Shown: positions 7,638 to 16,773, numbered from the stretch's first letter. The stretch is DNA of 32,270 nt from Xanthomonas dyei (GCF_002939865.1 NZ_MDEE01000047.1:1-32270), one strand, 5' to 3'. Program-made: numbers and translations. Notes: generated from the letters alone by a model not told the origin.

Positions 7638-8393
7638 TCACTGCGCGTCGCGCGCCACCTGAAATCCTGCGAACGACTGCGTCACCGGCATGATTTCCAG
7701 CCGGTTGATGTTCAAGTGCGCCGGCAGGCTGGCGACGTAGAAGATCTGCTCGGCGATGTCCTCTGCCGTCATCGGGGTGGCGCCACGGTACAGCGTGTCC
7801 GAGGCGGCCTGGTTGCCGCCGGTGCGCACCAGGGTGAACTCGGTTTCGGCCATACCCGGTTCGATCGAGGTCACGCGTACGCCGGTGCCGTGCAGATCCG
7901 CACGCAAGCCCAACGAAAACTGCTGCACAAACGCCTTGGTGCCGCCGTAGACGTTGCCGCCGGTGTACGGGTAGGTCGCCGCGACCGAGGCGATGTTGAT
8001 GATGGCGCCACGACGCGCGATCAGCGCCGGCAGCAGGCGGTGAGTGAGGGTGACCAGCGCGGTGACATTGGTGTCGATCATCTGCTGCCACTGCGCAAGG
8101 TCGGCCTGCTGCGCGGGCGCGGTGCCCAGTGCCAGGCCGGCGTTGTTGACCAGCACATCGATATCGGCGAATGCGGCCGGCAGCGCGTCGATGGCGGCCG
8201 ACAAGGCCTGCGCATCGCGCATGTCGAACGCGGCGGTATGCACCTGGCCGGCAGGCAGTTCGGCCGCCAGTGCGTCCAGGCGGTCGGCACGCCGGCCGGT
8301 GGCGATGACCTTCCAGCCGGCGGCGGCAAAGCGACGCACCGCGGCGCTGCCGAATCCGGAAGTGGCACCAGTGATCAGGACGGTCTTGGACAT
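7638..8393 (-). CDS. NADP-dependent short-chain dehydrogenase, YdfG-like
   Basis: A 251-residue classical SDR, close in length and sequence style to YdfG (3-hydroxy acid / serine dehydrogenase, malonic semialdehyde reductase). The nucleotide-binding motif TGATSGFG is at 8-15 with the Arg-rich GRR at 33-35, which favours NADP. The structural NNAG motif is at 83-86. The catalytic residues are Ser 136, Tyr 149 and Lys 153. The start is supported by CTGGAG six bases upstream. It is a cytosolic enzyme, transcribed leftwards alone with terminator hairpins beyond its stop. The exact substrate cannot be told from sequence. Confidence 0.9.
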   Translation of the reverse strand: MSKTVLITGATSGFGSAAVRRFAAAGWKVIATGRRADRLDALAAELPAGQVHTAAFDMRDAQALSAAIDALPAAFADIDVLVNNAGLALGTAPAQQADLAQWQQMIDTNVTALVTLTHRLLPALIARRGAIINIASVAATYPYTGGNVYGGTKAFVQQFSLGLRADLHGTGVRVTSIEPGMAETEFTLVRTGGNQAASDTLYRGATPMTAEDIAEQIFYVASLPAHLNINRLEIMPVTQSFAGFQVARDAQ

Positions 8394-8560
8394 GGGAACT
8401 CCAGGGGATGGGGTATGCTTACAGCGGCTAAAAAACGTGGCGAGCAGAGGTCAGATGGATGGGCAGCGCGCTCGGCGCCAAAGTGTACGAGTGGTCCATG
8501 CCACACCGGGAACCGGCCGCGCCCGCCTGGCGGCGAGCGCAGTGGTGGTGTCAGCCGCGC

Positions 8561-9080
8561 TTAGGGAACAGGAACCGGGCGTGCAGCTGCGTCCTGACGT
8601 GCGCGCAGCATGTCCGCGGTGAGCGGTTCGCGGGCGATCACATGCCCCCGGCGCAGCCGCAGCAGCACATAGCCAGCCGGCGCGTCGGAAGGTGCGTTCT
8701 CTGCGGCCGGCAGCGCGGCGATCAGCTCGCCATCCACCCACACAGCTGCGACCGGTGCGCGCTGGCCGGGAAACAGCACCGACAGCGGCAGCTCCGGTGG
8801 CGCCTCGGCGCAAGCACCGAGCACCACGATCGAGCACCAGTTGCTGGGCGTCCACGCGCCAGAAGGCCTGATAGCCACGCCAGTTGGCGCTGCAGCCGCC
8901 CAGGGAACTGCCAGCCTGCGCCACGAAGCGCTTCCAGGTGGCGGGGGCGTCCAGCGGCTCGGCCAGCAGCAGTGCCGGCTGACCATCGATCTGGATCTGG
9001 TCGGGAATCTGCTCGGTGGCTTGCGCCGTGCCGATCAGCGCAAGCAGTCCGAGCAACGCGCTGGCAAAGCGCCGCATCAC
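8561..9080 (-). pseudogene. Secreted hypothetical protein disrupted by a frameshift
   Basis: The gene starts with tandem ATGs at 9080 and encodes a signal peptide ending near AQA/TEQ, then a frame that reads sensibly to about QQLVL. Around 8826-8835 the sensible reading moves to another frame, starting near IVVLGACAEAPPE and continuing to a TAA at 8561-8563. Start to stop is 520 bases, so the two halves differ by one base; deleting one base near the GATCG would restore a protein of about 172 residues. Without the shift, the first frame runs on to 8451 as arginine-rich nonsense of 209 residues. The start lies 5 bases past the stop of the SPOR gene, so it belongs to the argS-SPOR transcription unit. 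The family was not recognised. A sequencing error is an alternative explanation. Confidence 0.7.
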
Positions 9081-9085
9081 CGTGC

Positions 9086-9952
9086 TTACTGCGCCTTGAT
9101 CGCGATGGCAGGCAACCCGCTGCCGGTGAGCTTTTGCTTGGCTTCGGCCAGCTCGCTTGCGGTGCCGTAGGGCCCCATGCGCACGCGGTAGACCGTCTTG
9201 CCGCTGATGTCGGCCGATTCCACGCGCGCGGCCAGGCCCATCATCGCCAGCTTGGCCTTGGTCGACTCGGCGTCGCCGGAGGCGCCGAACGAGCCGGCCT
9301 GCAGGATGTAACGGGTGTTGTCGGTGACGGCCGGCGCTGCCGCCGCCGTTGTAGGCTTCGGAGCCGCAGCGGCCGGTGTGGTCAGTGCCGCGGTGCTGGC
9401 CGGTGCCGGGGTGGTTGCTGGCCGTGTCTGGGCGGCTTCCGGCAACGGCTTGGGCGCGCTGGCAGCGGTTTCTTTCAAGGGCATCGGCACGCTGGCTGCT
9501 GGCACGGCCGACGCGACGCTGGCTGCTGCACCTGGCGCCGGCGCGATGGGCTTGCCTTCCAGTGCGGCGCGCGCACGCGCGGCTTCTTCGGCACGCGCGC
9601 TGGCGGCCAGTTCGGCGTCGGACATCTGCACTTCCTTGCCGGGCAGCAAGGTGTAGAAGTCGTACTGGGTCTGCGCATCGCCTGGCTTGGGCTGCGGTTT
9701 GGGCAGTGGTGCGCTGGGCTTGGGTAATTCGGCCGGCGTGTCGGTGTCGGCGTCAGCCACCGGTTCGGGCTGCGCGTCCGGATTGGCGCGGGGACCCACA
9801 CGCAGGAAGCCGTCGCCATCCTTCTTGAACAGGTTGGGGGCGGCCAGGAAGATCACTGCCGCAATCGCGGCGCCCGCCACCAACCACACCCAACCGGGCG
9901 TGCCATTGCTGGTGTTGCGTCGTGCCTGGCTCTTACCGCGTCGTGCTGCCAT
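9086..9952 (-). CDS. SPOR-domain cell-division protein, FtsN-like
   Basis: A 288-residue bitopic inner-membrane protein. It has a basic cytoplasmic N-terminus, one transmembrane helix at about 21-38, and the YDFYTLLPGKEV box typical of proteobacterial FtsN-like proteins. A long Ala/Pro-rich periplasmic linker follows. The C-terminal SPOR domain (about 212-288) contains YILQAGSF and YRVRMGPY; SPOR domains bind denuded glycan strands at the septum. The gene lies directly downstream of argS, an order I also recall in Pseudomonas. The start has GGAG nine bases upstream. Whether it is the true FtsN or a second SPOR protein is not decided by the sequence. Confidence 0.85.
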   Translation of the reverse strand: MAARRGKSQARRNTSNGTPGWVWLVAGAAIAAVIFLAAPNLFKKDGDGFLRVGPRANPDAQPEPVADADTDTPAELPKPSAPLPKPQPKPGDAQTQYDFYTLLPGKEVQMSDAELAASARAEEAARARAALEGKPIAPAPGAAASVASAVPAASVPMPLKETAASAPKPLPEAAQTRPATTPAPASTAALTTPAAAAPKPTTAAAAPAVTDNTRYILQAGSFGASGDAESTKAKLAMMGLAARVESADISGKTVYRVRMGPYGTASELAEAKQKLTGSGLPAIAIKAQ

Positions 9953-10078
9953 CTACCACTTCTCCGAATCGTGTCGTTGCGGGCGGTGCGCCCGGCTTGG
10001 TGCGGCGATCGCTGCGGCTGCGCCTGCCTTGGGCGGCGCGACGGACGCGCGCGGCGACGCAGACTGCTGCTGACTGCG

Positions 10079-10107
10079 CAGGCAGGCGTGCGCCTCACGC
10101 CTGCCTG
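10079..10107 (-). terminator. Strong hairpin just after argS
   Basis: CAGGCAGGCGT (10079-10089) pairs perfectly with ACGCCTGCCTG (10097-10107), an 11-bp stem with a 7-nt loop, about 15 bases past the argS stop. There is no T-run. It probably separates or attenuates transcription between argS and the SPOR gene. Confidence 0.5.
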
Positions 10108-10121
10108 GTTGCTGCCCGTCC

Positions 10122-11810
10122 TTACATCTTTTCCGGGGCGCTGACGCCGAGCAATTCCAGGCCGTTGGCAAGCACCTGTTGGGTCGCGACGGCGAGGGTG
10201 AGTTTGGCGTCGCGCTCTGCCGCATCGTCCACCAGCAGCTTGGTGTTGTGATACCACGTGTGGAAGGCATGCGCCAATTCACGCAGGTACTGCGCAATCT
10301 GGTACGGCTCCAGTGTCTGGCCGGCGATTTCCACTACTTCCGGGTAGCGCGACAGCTCCAGCATCACGTTGAGCGAATGCTCGTCGTCCAGCCTGGCGAG
10401 CTGTGCAAGACCATTGGCCTGCTCGTACTTGAAACCCTTTTCCTGCGCCTGGCGCAGCACGCTGCATACCCGTGCGTGCGCGTATTGCACGTAGAACACC
10501 GGGTTGTCGTTGCTCTGCGCGCGCGCCAGATCGATGTCGAAGGTGAGCTGCGAATCGGGCTTGCGCGCGATCAGGAACCAGCGCACCGCATCGGCGCTGG
10601 TTTCTTCGATCAGGTCGCGCAGGGTGACGTAGCTGCCGGCACGCTTGGACAGCTTCACTTCCTCGCCACCACGCATCACCGTGACCATCTGGTGCAGCAC
10701 GTATTCCGGCCAGCCCTGCGGGATGCCCAGTTCCAGCGCCTGCAGGCCGGCGCGCACGCGGGTCAGCGAGCCGTGGTGGTCGGCGCCCAGCTCGGTGATT
10801 GCGCGCTCGTAACCGCGCTGCCACTTGGTCAGGTGATAAGCAACGTCCGGTACGAAGTAGGTGTAGGTGCCATCGGATTTGCGCATCACGCGGTCCTTGT
10901 CGTCGCCGAAGTCGGTGGACTTCAGCCACAACGCGCCGCCTTCCTCGTAGGTATGGCCGGAGGCGATCAGCTTCTGCACCGCTTCTTCGACCTTGCCGTC
11001 CTTGTACAGCGAGCTTTCCAGGAAATAGATATCGAAATCGACGCGGAACGCGGCCAGGTCGTGGTTCTGCTCGTTGCGCAGATACGCCACCGCAAAGCGG
11101 CGGATCGATTCGAGATCGGCCGGATCCTTGCTGCCGCTGACCAGATGACCTTCCAGGTCGACGGTGTCGCCGGCCAGATAGGCGGTAGCGACATCGGCGA
11201 TGTAGTCGCCGCGGTAGCCGTTTTCCGGCCAGCCGTCGCTGTCGGGGGTGAGCCCCTGCGCGCGCGCCTGCACCGACAGCGCCAGGTTCTCGATCTGCAC
11301 GCCGGCATCGTTGTAATAAAACTCGCGCTTGACGTTCCAGCCATTGGCATCGAGCACGCGTGCCAGGCTGTCGCCGATCGCCGCGGCGCGGCCGTGGCCA
11401 ACGTGCAGCGGGCCGGTGGGGTTGGCCGAGACGTATTCCACGCCGACCGAGCGCCCGTTGCCGGCCAGGCCGCGACCGTAGTCGTTGCCCTGCTTGATTA
11501 CATGGGCAACCTCGCGCTGATACGCGGTGGGCGCCAGATGGAAATTGATGAAGCCGGGGCCGGCGATCTCCACCTTGGCCACGTCCTCGCTGGCCGGCAA
11601 GGCAGCTACCAGCGCCTGCGCCAGCGCACGCGGATTGCTGCGCGCGGGCTTGGCCAGCAGCATCGCGGCATTGGTGGCGAAGTCGCCGTGTTCGCGTGTC
11701 TTGGGTCGCTCGACCACAAAATCCGGCGGCAGGGTGTCGGCGGGCAGTGTGCCGTTGGCGCGCAAGGCTTCGATGCCTTGGCCGATCAGTGCGCGGAGGA
11801 GGGCTTTCAC
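10122..11810 (-). CDS. argS: Arginyl-tRNA synthetase
   Basis: A 562-residue class I aminoacyl-tRNA synthetase that charges tRNA-Arg. Visible elements are the N-terminal Add-1-like domain, the HIGH-type motif HVGH within PTGPLHVGHGRAA, the KLSKRAG motif in place of KMSKS, and a C-terminal DALR anticodon-binding domain ending near LGVSAPEKM. The GTG at 11810 starts the protein as (M)KALLRALIGQGIEALR, the family N-terminus. The frame is open further upstream, but that extension (MRPPRRPEP...) is not family-like. The Shine-Dalgarno is weak. It is followed by a strong hairpin and the SPOR gene. Confidence 0.96.
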   Translation of the reverse strand: MKALLRALIGQGIEALRANGTLPADTLPPDFVVERPKTREHGDFATNAAMLLAKPARSNPRALAQALVAALPASEDVAKVEIAGPGFINFHLAPTAYQREVAHVIKQGNDYGRGLAGNGRSVGVEYVSANPTGPLHVGHGRAAAIGDSLARVLDANGWNVKREFYYNDAGVQIENLALSVQARAQGLTPDSDGWPENGYRGDYIADVATAYLAGDTVDLEGHLVSGSKDPADLESIRRFAVAYLRNEQNHDLAAFRVDFDIYFLESSLYKDGKVEEAVQKLIASGHTYEEGGALWLKSTDFGDDKDRVMRKSDGTYTYFVPDVAYHLTKWQRGYERAITELGADHHGSLTRVRAGLQALELGIPQGWPEYVLHQMVTVMRGGEEVKLSKRAGSYVTLRDLIEETSADAVRWFLIARKPDSQLTFDIDLARAQSNDNPVFYVQYAHARVCSVLRQAQEKGFKYEQANGLAQLARLDDEHSLNVMLELSRYPEVVEIAGQTLEPYQIAQYLRELAHAFHTWYHNTKLLVDDAAERDAKLTLAVATQQVLANGLELLGVSAPEKM

Positions 11811-11896
11811 GTGGGATCTGCTTGGAACCAAACCAGCGATTTTACCCGACCGCGCGGCACAGGGTCCGGCCGATGGTTCAGGTCGGCGCGGCGGTC

Positions 11897-12574
11897 TCAT
11901 TCCAGCCAGCCGCGCTCGGCCAGCGAGACGGGGCGACCATCGCCGATCACGAAGTGGTCGAGCAGGCGGATGTCCACCAGCTCCAGGCCCTGCAGCAGGC
12001 GCTGGGTGACCGCGCGGTCGGCCTCGGAGGGCTCCGGATTGCCGGACGGATGGTTATGCCCGACGATCACCGCCGCAGCGTTGTGCAGCAGCGCCCGTCG
12101 CACCACTTCGCGTGGATGGATGTCGGCGCCGTCGATGGTGCCGGTGAACAGCTCCTCGAAGGCGATCGCGCGGTGGCGGTTGTCCAGAAACAGTACCGCG
12201 AACACTTCGTAGGCCCGCGCGCGCAGCCGTTGCGAGAAATAGCGCCCCACGCTGGGCGGGTCGCTCAGGGCCTGGCCACGCTCCAGTTCGCTCATCAGGT
12301 GGCGATGCGCCAGTTCCATGGCGGCGCTGAGCTTGCACGCCGACGCCGGGCCCAGCCCGGGCAGGCGCGCCAGGGCCTTGGCCGGGCGATCCAGCAACAG
12401 GCGCAGGGGGCCGTGGCGATGCAGCAGATCGCGCGCGGTCTGGACCGCATCCTGGCCGCGCAGCCCGGAGCCGACAAAGATCGCCAGCAGCTCCGCATCG
12501 GAGAGGGCGGGCGCCCCGCGCGCCAGAAGTTTCTCGCGCGGGCGCTCATTGGTAGGCCAGTCGTGTATGTGCAT
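11897..12574 (-). CDS. radC: RadC-family JAB1/MPN domain protein
   Basis: A 225-residue protein, near the usual length of RadC. The N-terminal UPF0758/helix-hairpin-helix part has LARLPGLGPASACKL. The C-terminal JAMM metalloprotease-like domain has H173-x-H175-PSG...S-x-x-D186. RadC was once linked to DNA repair, but its biochemical role remains unclear. I chose the ATG at 12574 (MHIHDWPTNERPREKLL), matching the family N-terminus. The gene diverges from coaBC, a common proteobacterial arrangement; the 96 bp between them must hold both promoters. Confidence 0.92.
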   Translation of the reverse strand: MHIHDWPTNERPREKLLARGAPALSDAELLAIFVGSGLRGQDAVQTARDLLHRHGPLRLLLDRPAKALARLPGLGPASACKLSAAMELAHRHLMSELERGQALSDPPSVGRYFSQRLRARAYEVFAVLFLDNRHRAIAFEELFTGTIDGADIHPREVVRRALLHNAAAVIVGHNHPSGNPEPSEADRAVTQRLLQGLELVDIRLLDHFVIGDGRPVSLAERGWLE

Positions 12575-12670
12575 ATGGCGAGATTGCCGGTGCTCATCGC
12601 CGACGCCCATCAGTCCAAGCGGGGGCATCGGCTAATCTAGTTGTCCTTGTAACCGTAGGACGACTCCGAC

Positions 12671-13933
12671 GTGATCGGCTCCACTCAGGCCCGCCCCCTG
12701 GACGGACAGCGTTTGCTGCTGTGTGTCGGCGGAGGCATTGCCGCTTACAAATCGCTCGAACTGGTCCGTCGCCTGCGCGACGCCGGCGCACAGGTGCAGG
12801 TCGCCATGACCAGCGGCGCGCAACAATTCGTGACCCCGCTGAGCTTCCAGGCGCTGTCCGGGCAACCGACCCGCACCACGCTGTGGGACAGCGCCGCCGA
12901 GCAGGCGATGGGGCATATCGAACTGGCTCGCTGGGCCGACGGGGTGATCGTGGCGCCTGCCACTGCCGATCTGCTCGCGCGCCTGGCGCACGGGCTGGCC
13001 GACGACCTGGTCACCACGCTGTGCCTGGCCACCACCGCGCCGCTGACCGTGGCCCCGGCGATGAACCACCGTATGTGGCTGCACCCGGCGACCCAGTCCA
13101 ATATCGCGACGCTGCGCGCGCGTGGCGTGGCGGTGGTCGGCCCCGACGACGGCCCGCTGGCCGAAGGCGAGTCCGGTCCCGGTCGCCTGGCCGAGCCGGC
13201 GGCGATCATTGCCGCGCTGGCCGGCACCGCCACCGCTGCCGAGGCGTCCCCAGCCACTGCCGCGCCGGCCTTCGTGCCCAGCAGCGCTGAGCTGGACGGC
13301 CTGCGCATCGTCATCAGCGCCGGCCCGACCTTCGAAGACCTGGACCCGGTGCGCTACGTCGGCAACCGTAGCAGCGGCAAGATGGGCTACGCGCTGGCCG
13401 CCGCCGCCGCGCGCCAGGGCGCCGAGGTGGTGCTGGTCAGCGGACCGGTGCACCAGACCACGCCGGTCGGCGTGCAGCGCATCGACGTGCGCTCGGCTGC
13501 GCAGATGCGCGATGCGGTGCTGGGTGCGTTCCCGGCGGACATCTACATCGGCGCGGCGGCGGTCGCCGACTACACGCCCAAGCACGTGGTCTCGCAGAAG
13601 ATCAAGAAGACCGGCGAAACGCTGACCCTTGAACTCGTGCGTACCCCGGACATCCTGTCCGAGGTCGCTGCGCAGACCGGCGCGCTCAAGCTGGTGGTCG
13701 GTTTTGCAGCCGAAACGCACGACGTGGAGCATTACGCGCGTGGCAAGCTGGCAGCCAAGCGGCTGGATCTGATCATCGCCAACCAGGTGGGGATCGTCGG
13801 CGGCGGCTTTGAAAGCGACAACAATGCCGCCACCGCCTATTGGCAGGGCGGCGAGCGTGCGTTTCCCACCAGCAGCAAGACCGAACTGGCCGACCAACTG
13901 CTGGCCCTGATCGCGGAGAGATTGCAGGCATGA
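12671..13933 (+). CDS. coaBC: Bifunctional phosphopantothenoylcysteine decarboxylase / phosphopantothenate-cysteine ligase
   Basis: A 420-residue fusion enzyme catalysing two successive steps of coenzyme A synthesis. The N-terminal FMN-dependent CoaC half has the active-site His at 82 (GHIELARWAD) and the PAMNHRMW motif at 129-136. The C-terminal CoaB half (from about 213) has GPTFEDLDPVR, NRSSGKMGYALA and the KKTGETLTLELV region. The segment where E. coli has the ACGD active-site Cys reads LAEGESGPGRL here, so that Cys is replaced by Glu. The start is GTG at 12671. The stop overlaps dut by 4 bases (ATGA), the first link of a coaBC-dut-algC operon. Confidence 0.95.
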   Translation: MIGSTQARPLDGQRLLLCVGGGIAAYKSLELVRRLRDAGAQVQVAMTSGAQQFVTPLSFQALSGQPTRTTLWDSAAEQAMGHIELARWADGVIVAPATADLLARLAHGLADDLVTTLCLATTAPLTVAPAMNHRMWLHPATQSNIATLRARGVAVVGPDDGPLAEGESGPGRLAEPAAIIAALAGTATAAEASPATAAPAFVPSSAELDGLRIVISAGPTFEDLDPVRYVGNRSSGKMGYALAAAAARQGAEVVLVSGPVHQTTPVGVQRIDVRSAAQMRDAVLGAFPADIYIGAAAVADYTPKHVVSQKIKKTGETLTLELVRTPDILSEVAAQTGALKLVVGFAAETHDVEHYARGKLAAKRLDLIIANQVGIVGGGFESDNNAATAYWQGGERAFPTSSKTELADQLLALIAERLQA

Positions 13934-14397
13934 GCCACCCGACCCACTCCTTGCAGGTGAAGTTGCTCGACCCGCGCTTCGGCGATCTGTGGCCGCTGCC
14001 GGCCTACGCCACCGAGGCCAGCGCCGGCATGGACCTGCGCGCCGCGCTGGAAGCGCCGATGACGCTGGAGCCGGGCGATGCGGCGTTGATCCCCAGCGGT
14101 ATCGCGATCCATTTGGCCGACCCGCAGGTGTGCGCGGTGATCCTGCCGCGCTCCGGGCTGGGCCACCGCCACGGCATCGTGCTCGGGAACGGAACCGGAC
14201 TGATCGATGCCGACTACCAGGGTCCGCTGCTGATCAGCACCTGGAATCGTGGTCGAGAGGCCTTCACCATCGAGCCGGGCGACCGGATTGCGCAATTGGT
14301 GATCATTCCGATCGTGCGCGTAGGCTTGCAAGTGGTGGATACTTTCGTGGACAGCGCGCGGGGAGCGGGTGGATTCGGCCACACCGGCGTGCGCTGA
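13930..14397 (+). CDS. dut: Deoxyuridine 5'-triphosphate nucleotidohydrolase
   Basis: A 155-residue homotrimeric dUTPase that converts dUTP to dUMP and pyrophosphate, keeping uracil out of DNA and feeding dTMP synthesis. All five motifs are visible: ASAGMDLRA, PRSGLGHRHG, the GNGTGLIDADYQG uridine-binding hairpin, RIAQLVI, and the C-terminal RGAGGFGHTG arm. The ATG at 13930 overlaps the coaBC stop (ATGA), indicating translational coupling. algC follows 12 bases after the stop. Confidence 0.96.
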   Translation: MSHPTHSLQVKLLDPRFGDLWPLPAYATEASAGMDLRAALEAPMTLEPGDAALIPSGIAIHLADPQVCAVILPRSGLGHRHGIVLGNGTGLIDADYQGPLLISTWNRGREAFTIEPGDRIAQLVIIPIVRVGLQVVDTFVDSARGAGGFGHTGVR

Positions 14398-14409
14398 CGG
14401 GGGAGTCTC

Positions 14410-16755
14410 ATGAGCAAGGCGAACGAGCGCAGGCAGGGGATGTCGGGCGTGCGTACGAGTGGTCCGGTGTTGGGGGGCGTGTTGTTGCTGATGGCCGCCT
14501 GGTTCGGCTGGAACAGCTACGCGCAATGGCGTGAGGATGCGATCGCCCAGGACCTGGAACAGGCGCGCGACCGCGCCGTACAGGACGTCGGCAAGGCAAT
14601 GGCGGCGCAGGCCACCCAGCTCGACGCCGTGCTCAAACAGCCGCCGGTCGCCAGTGCCTTGGCCAACGGCGACGCGCTGGCAGCCGCCTCGGCGATCCGC
14701 GAGCGTTTCAAGGGCGCCGAGGACGTGCAGGTGTTGCCCGGCGATCTGGCCGCCGCCTATGCCAGTCCCAAGGATTTCGGCTACGCGCGGCTGAGTCTGC
14801 TCGAATCGGCGCTGGTGGCCGACCGTGCGCAGGTGCACGTGGTCCGCGACGCCAAACAGGTGCGTCTGGGGGTCGCTGCCGCGGTGCGCCTTGGCGCGCA
14901 GCCCGCGGTGGCCTATGCACGGCTGCCGCTGCTGCGCCTGACCGGCCCGCTGGATGCGATCGCGGTGCCTGGCAGCGCCTATCTCGCGTTGCGCCAGGGC
15001 AGCTACAACGTGGCCCAGCAGGGCGATGCAGGCTTGGCCGATGCTGCCGAAACGCTGGCAAAGCCGCTTGGCACCAGCGGCCTGCGCGTGGCCGCTGCGG
15101 TCCCGCAGAACGACAGCGGGCCGCTGGGTCTGGGCGCGCTTGGTTGCGCCATCGTGGCCGGGTTGCTCGCCATCATCGCGGTCTTGCTGATGCTGGCCAG
15201 CCGTGGCCGGGTGGCGCTGCCGCGTCGCCGCGTTGCCGGCGAGGCGGCCACCGATGAACCGACCTTCAGTCAAAGCCTGCAGCACGACGCCAGCCTTGCC
15301 AGCGATGCGCGCGAACTGGATGAGGCGGCAGCGCCTGCGCCGCCGCCGCTGGTACCTGCGGTGCAGATCGCCACCGAGATGTTCCGCGCCTACGACATCC
15401 GCGGCGTGGTCGGCAAAGACCTCAATCCAGGCGTTGCCGCGTTCATCGGCCAATCCATCGGCAGCGTGATGCAGGCGCAGGGGCTGCGCGATGTGGTGGT
15501 GGGGCGCGACGGGCGTCTGTCCGGACCGGAGCTGACCAATGGCCTGATCGAAGGTCTGCGGCGTGCCGGCTGCAACGTGACCGACATCGGCCTGGCGCCC
15601 ACGCCAGTGGTGTATTTCGGCGCCTATGAACTGCGCGCCGGCAGCTGCGTGGCGGTGACCGGCAGCCACAATCCGCCGGACTACAACGGCTTCAAGATCG
15701 TGATCGGCGGCGAGACGCTGTCCGGCACTGCCATTGCCGAGTTGCATCAGCGCATCAACGAAGGCCGCCTGCATACCGCAGCCACGCCGGGTGAGCTGGA
15801 ACAGCGCGACATCAGCGATGCCTACATCCAGCGCATCGCCGACGACGTACAGCTGGACCGTCCGATCAAGGTGGTGGTGGATGCCGGCAACGGCGCGGCC
15901 GGCGAGATTGCGCCGCGTCTGCTGGAAGCCATCGGTGCCGAGGTCGTGCCGCTGTATTGCGATATCGACGGCACTTTCCCCAATCATCATCCCGACCCGA
16001 GCGAGCCGCACAACCTCGATGATCTGGTGAAGATGGTGCAGCGCTTCGATGCGGACATTGGCGTGGCCTTCGATGGCGATGCCGACCGTCTGGGTGTGGT
16101 CACCAAGGAAGGCAAGGTGGTCTTTCCCGACCGCCTGCTGATGCTGTTCGCCGCCGACGTGCTGCAGCGCAACCCCGGCGCCCTGGTCATCTACGACGTG
16201 AAGTGCACCGGCAAGCTGTCGGACTACGTGCTGCGCAACGGCGGCAGCCCGCTGATGTGGAAGACCGGGCATTCGCTGATCAAGTCCAAGATGCGCGAAA
16301 CCGATGCCGAACTGGCCGGTGAGATGAGCGGGCATTTCTTCTTCAAGGAACGCTGGTACGGCTTCGACGACGGCATCTATGCCGCTGCGCGCTTGCTGGA
16401 AATCCTGGCCCAGCGCGAGCAAACCCCCTCTGAAGTGCTGGATGCCTTGCCGGAAAGCGTGTCCACACCGGAGATCAAGGTGCCGGTGGAGGGCGATGCG
16501 CATGCGTTGGTGGCGCGCTTTGTCGAGCGTGCGCAAGCCGGGGACGAGTCGCCGTTCGAATCGGCGCGCTTGTCGACGATCGATGGCTTGCGCGCGGATT
16601 TTGCCGACGGCTGGGGCCTGGTGCGTGCATCCAACACCACGCCGATTCTGGTGCTGCGTTTCGAAGCCGACAGCGAGGCCGCGTTGGAGCGCATCCGCGC
16701 GCTGTTCCGCAGCCAATTGCAGGCATTGCTGCCCGAGCACCCGCTGGGGTTCTGA
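14410..16755 (+). CDS. algC: Phosphomannomutase/phosphoglucomutase AlgC with membrane-anchored N-terminal extension
   Basis: A 781-residue protein. The C-terminal part (about 324-781) is a complete alpha-D-phosphohexomutase. It has FRAYDIRG, the phosphoserine loop TGSHNPP (Ser 419), the metal loop DGDADR (555-560) and the sugar-binding GEMSGH (637-642). It interconverts 1- and 6-phosphates of mannose and glucose for LPS, exopolysaccharide and nucleotide-sugar supply. The first 320 residues are an extension with a transmembrane helix at about 17-35, a probably periplasmic domain of about 200 residues, a second helix at about 237-262 and a Pro/Ala linker. This topology resembles a sensor module fused to the enzyme. 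GGGAG lies just upstream of the ATG. It is the last gene of the coaBC-dut-algC operon, followed by hairpins. A xanthan-related XanA-like role is possible. Confidence 0.92.
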   Translation: MSKANERRQGMSGVRTSGPVLGGVLLLMAAWFGWNSYAQWREDAIAQDLEQARDRAVQDVGKAMAAQATQLDAVLKQPPVASALANGDALAAASAIRERFKGAEDVQVLPGDLAAAYASPKDFGYARLSLLESALVADRAQVHVVRDAKQVRLGVAAAVRLGAQPAVAYARLPLLRLTGPLDAIAVPGSAYLALRQGSYNVAQQGDAGLADAAETLAKPLGTSGLRVAAAVPQNDSGPLGLGALGCAIVAGLLAIIAVLLMLASRGRVALPRRRVAGEAATDEPTFSQSLQHDASLASDARELDEAAAPAPPPLVPAVQIATEMFRAYDIRGVVGKDLNPGVAAFIGQSIGSVMQAQGLRDVVVGRDGRLSGPELTNGLIEGLRRAGCNVTDIGLAPTPVVYFGAYELRAGSCVAVTGSHNPPDYNGFKIVIGGETLSGTAIAELHQRINEGRLHTAATPGELEQRDISDAYIQRIADDVQLDRPIKVVVDAGNGAAGEIAPRLLEAIGAEVVPLYCDIDGTFPNHHPDPSEPHNLDDLVKMVQRFDADIGVAFDGDADRLGVVTKEGKVVFPDRLLMLFAADVLQRNPGALVIYDVKCTGKLSDYVLRNGGSPLMWKTGHSLIKSKMRETDAELAGEMSGHFFFKERWYGFDDGIYAAARLLEILAQREQTPSEVLDALPESVSTPEIKVPVEGDAHALVARFVERAQAGDESPFESARLSTIDGLRADFADGWGLVRASNTTPILVLRFEADSEAALERIRALFRSQLQALLPEHPLGF

Positions 16756-16773
16756 GTCGCGCACGCTGAGGTA

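Noticed and set aside
8459..9727. A 422-codon plus-strand frame opposite the SPOR gene
   Set aside because: It is Arg/Gly-rich, has no motif and lies antisense to the SPOR protein.
10179..12212. A 677-codon plus-strand frame opposite argS and radC
   Set aside because: argS and radC are unmistakable on the minus strand, and this frame shows no family features.
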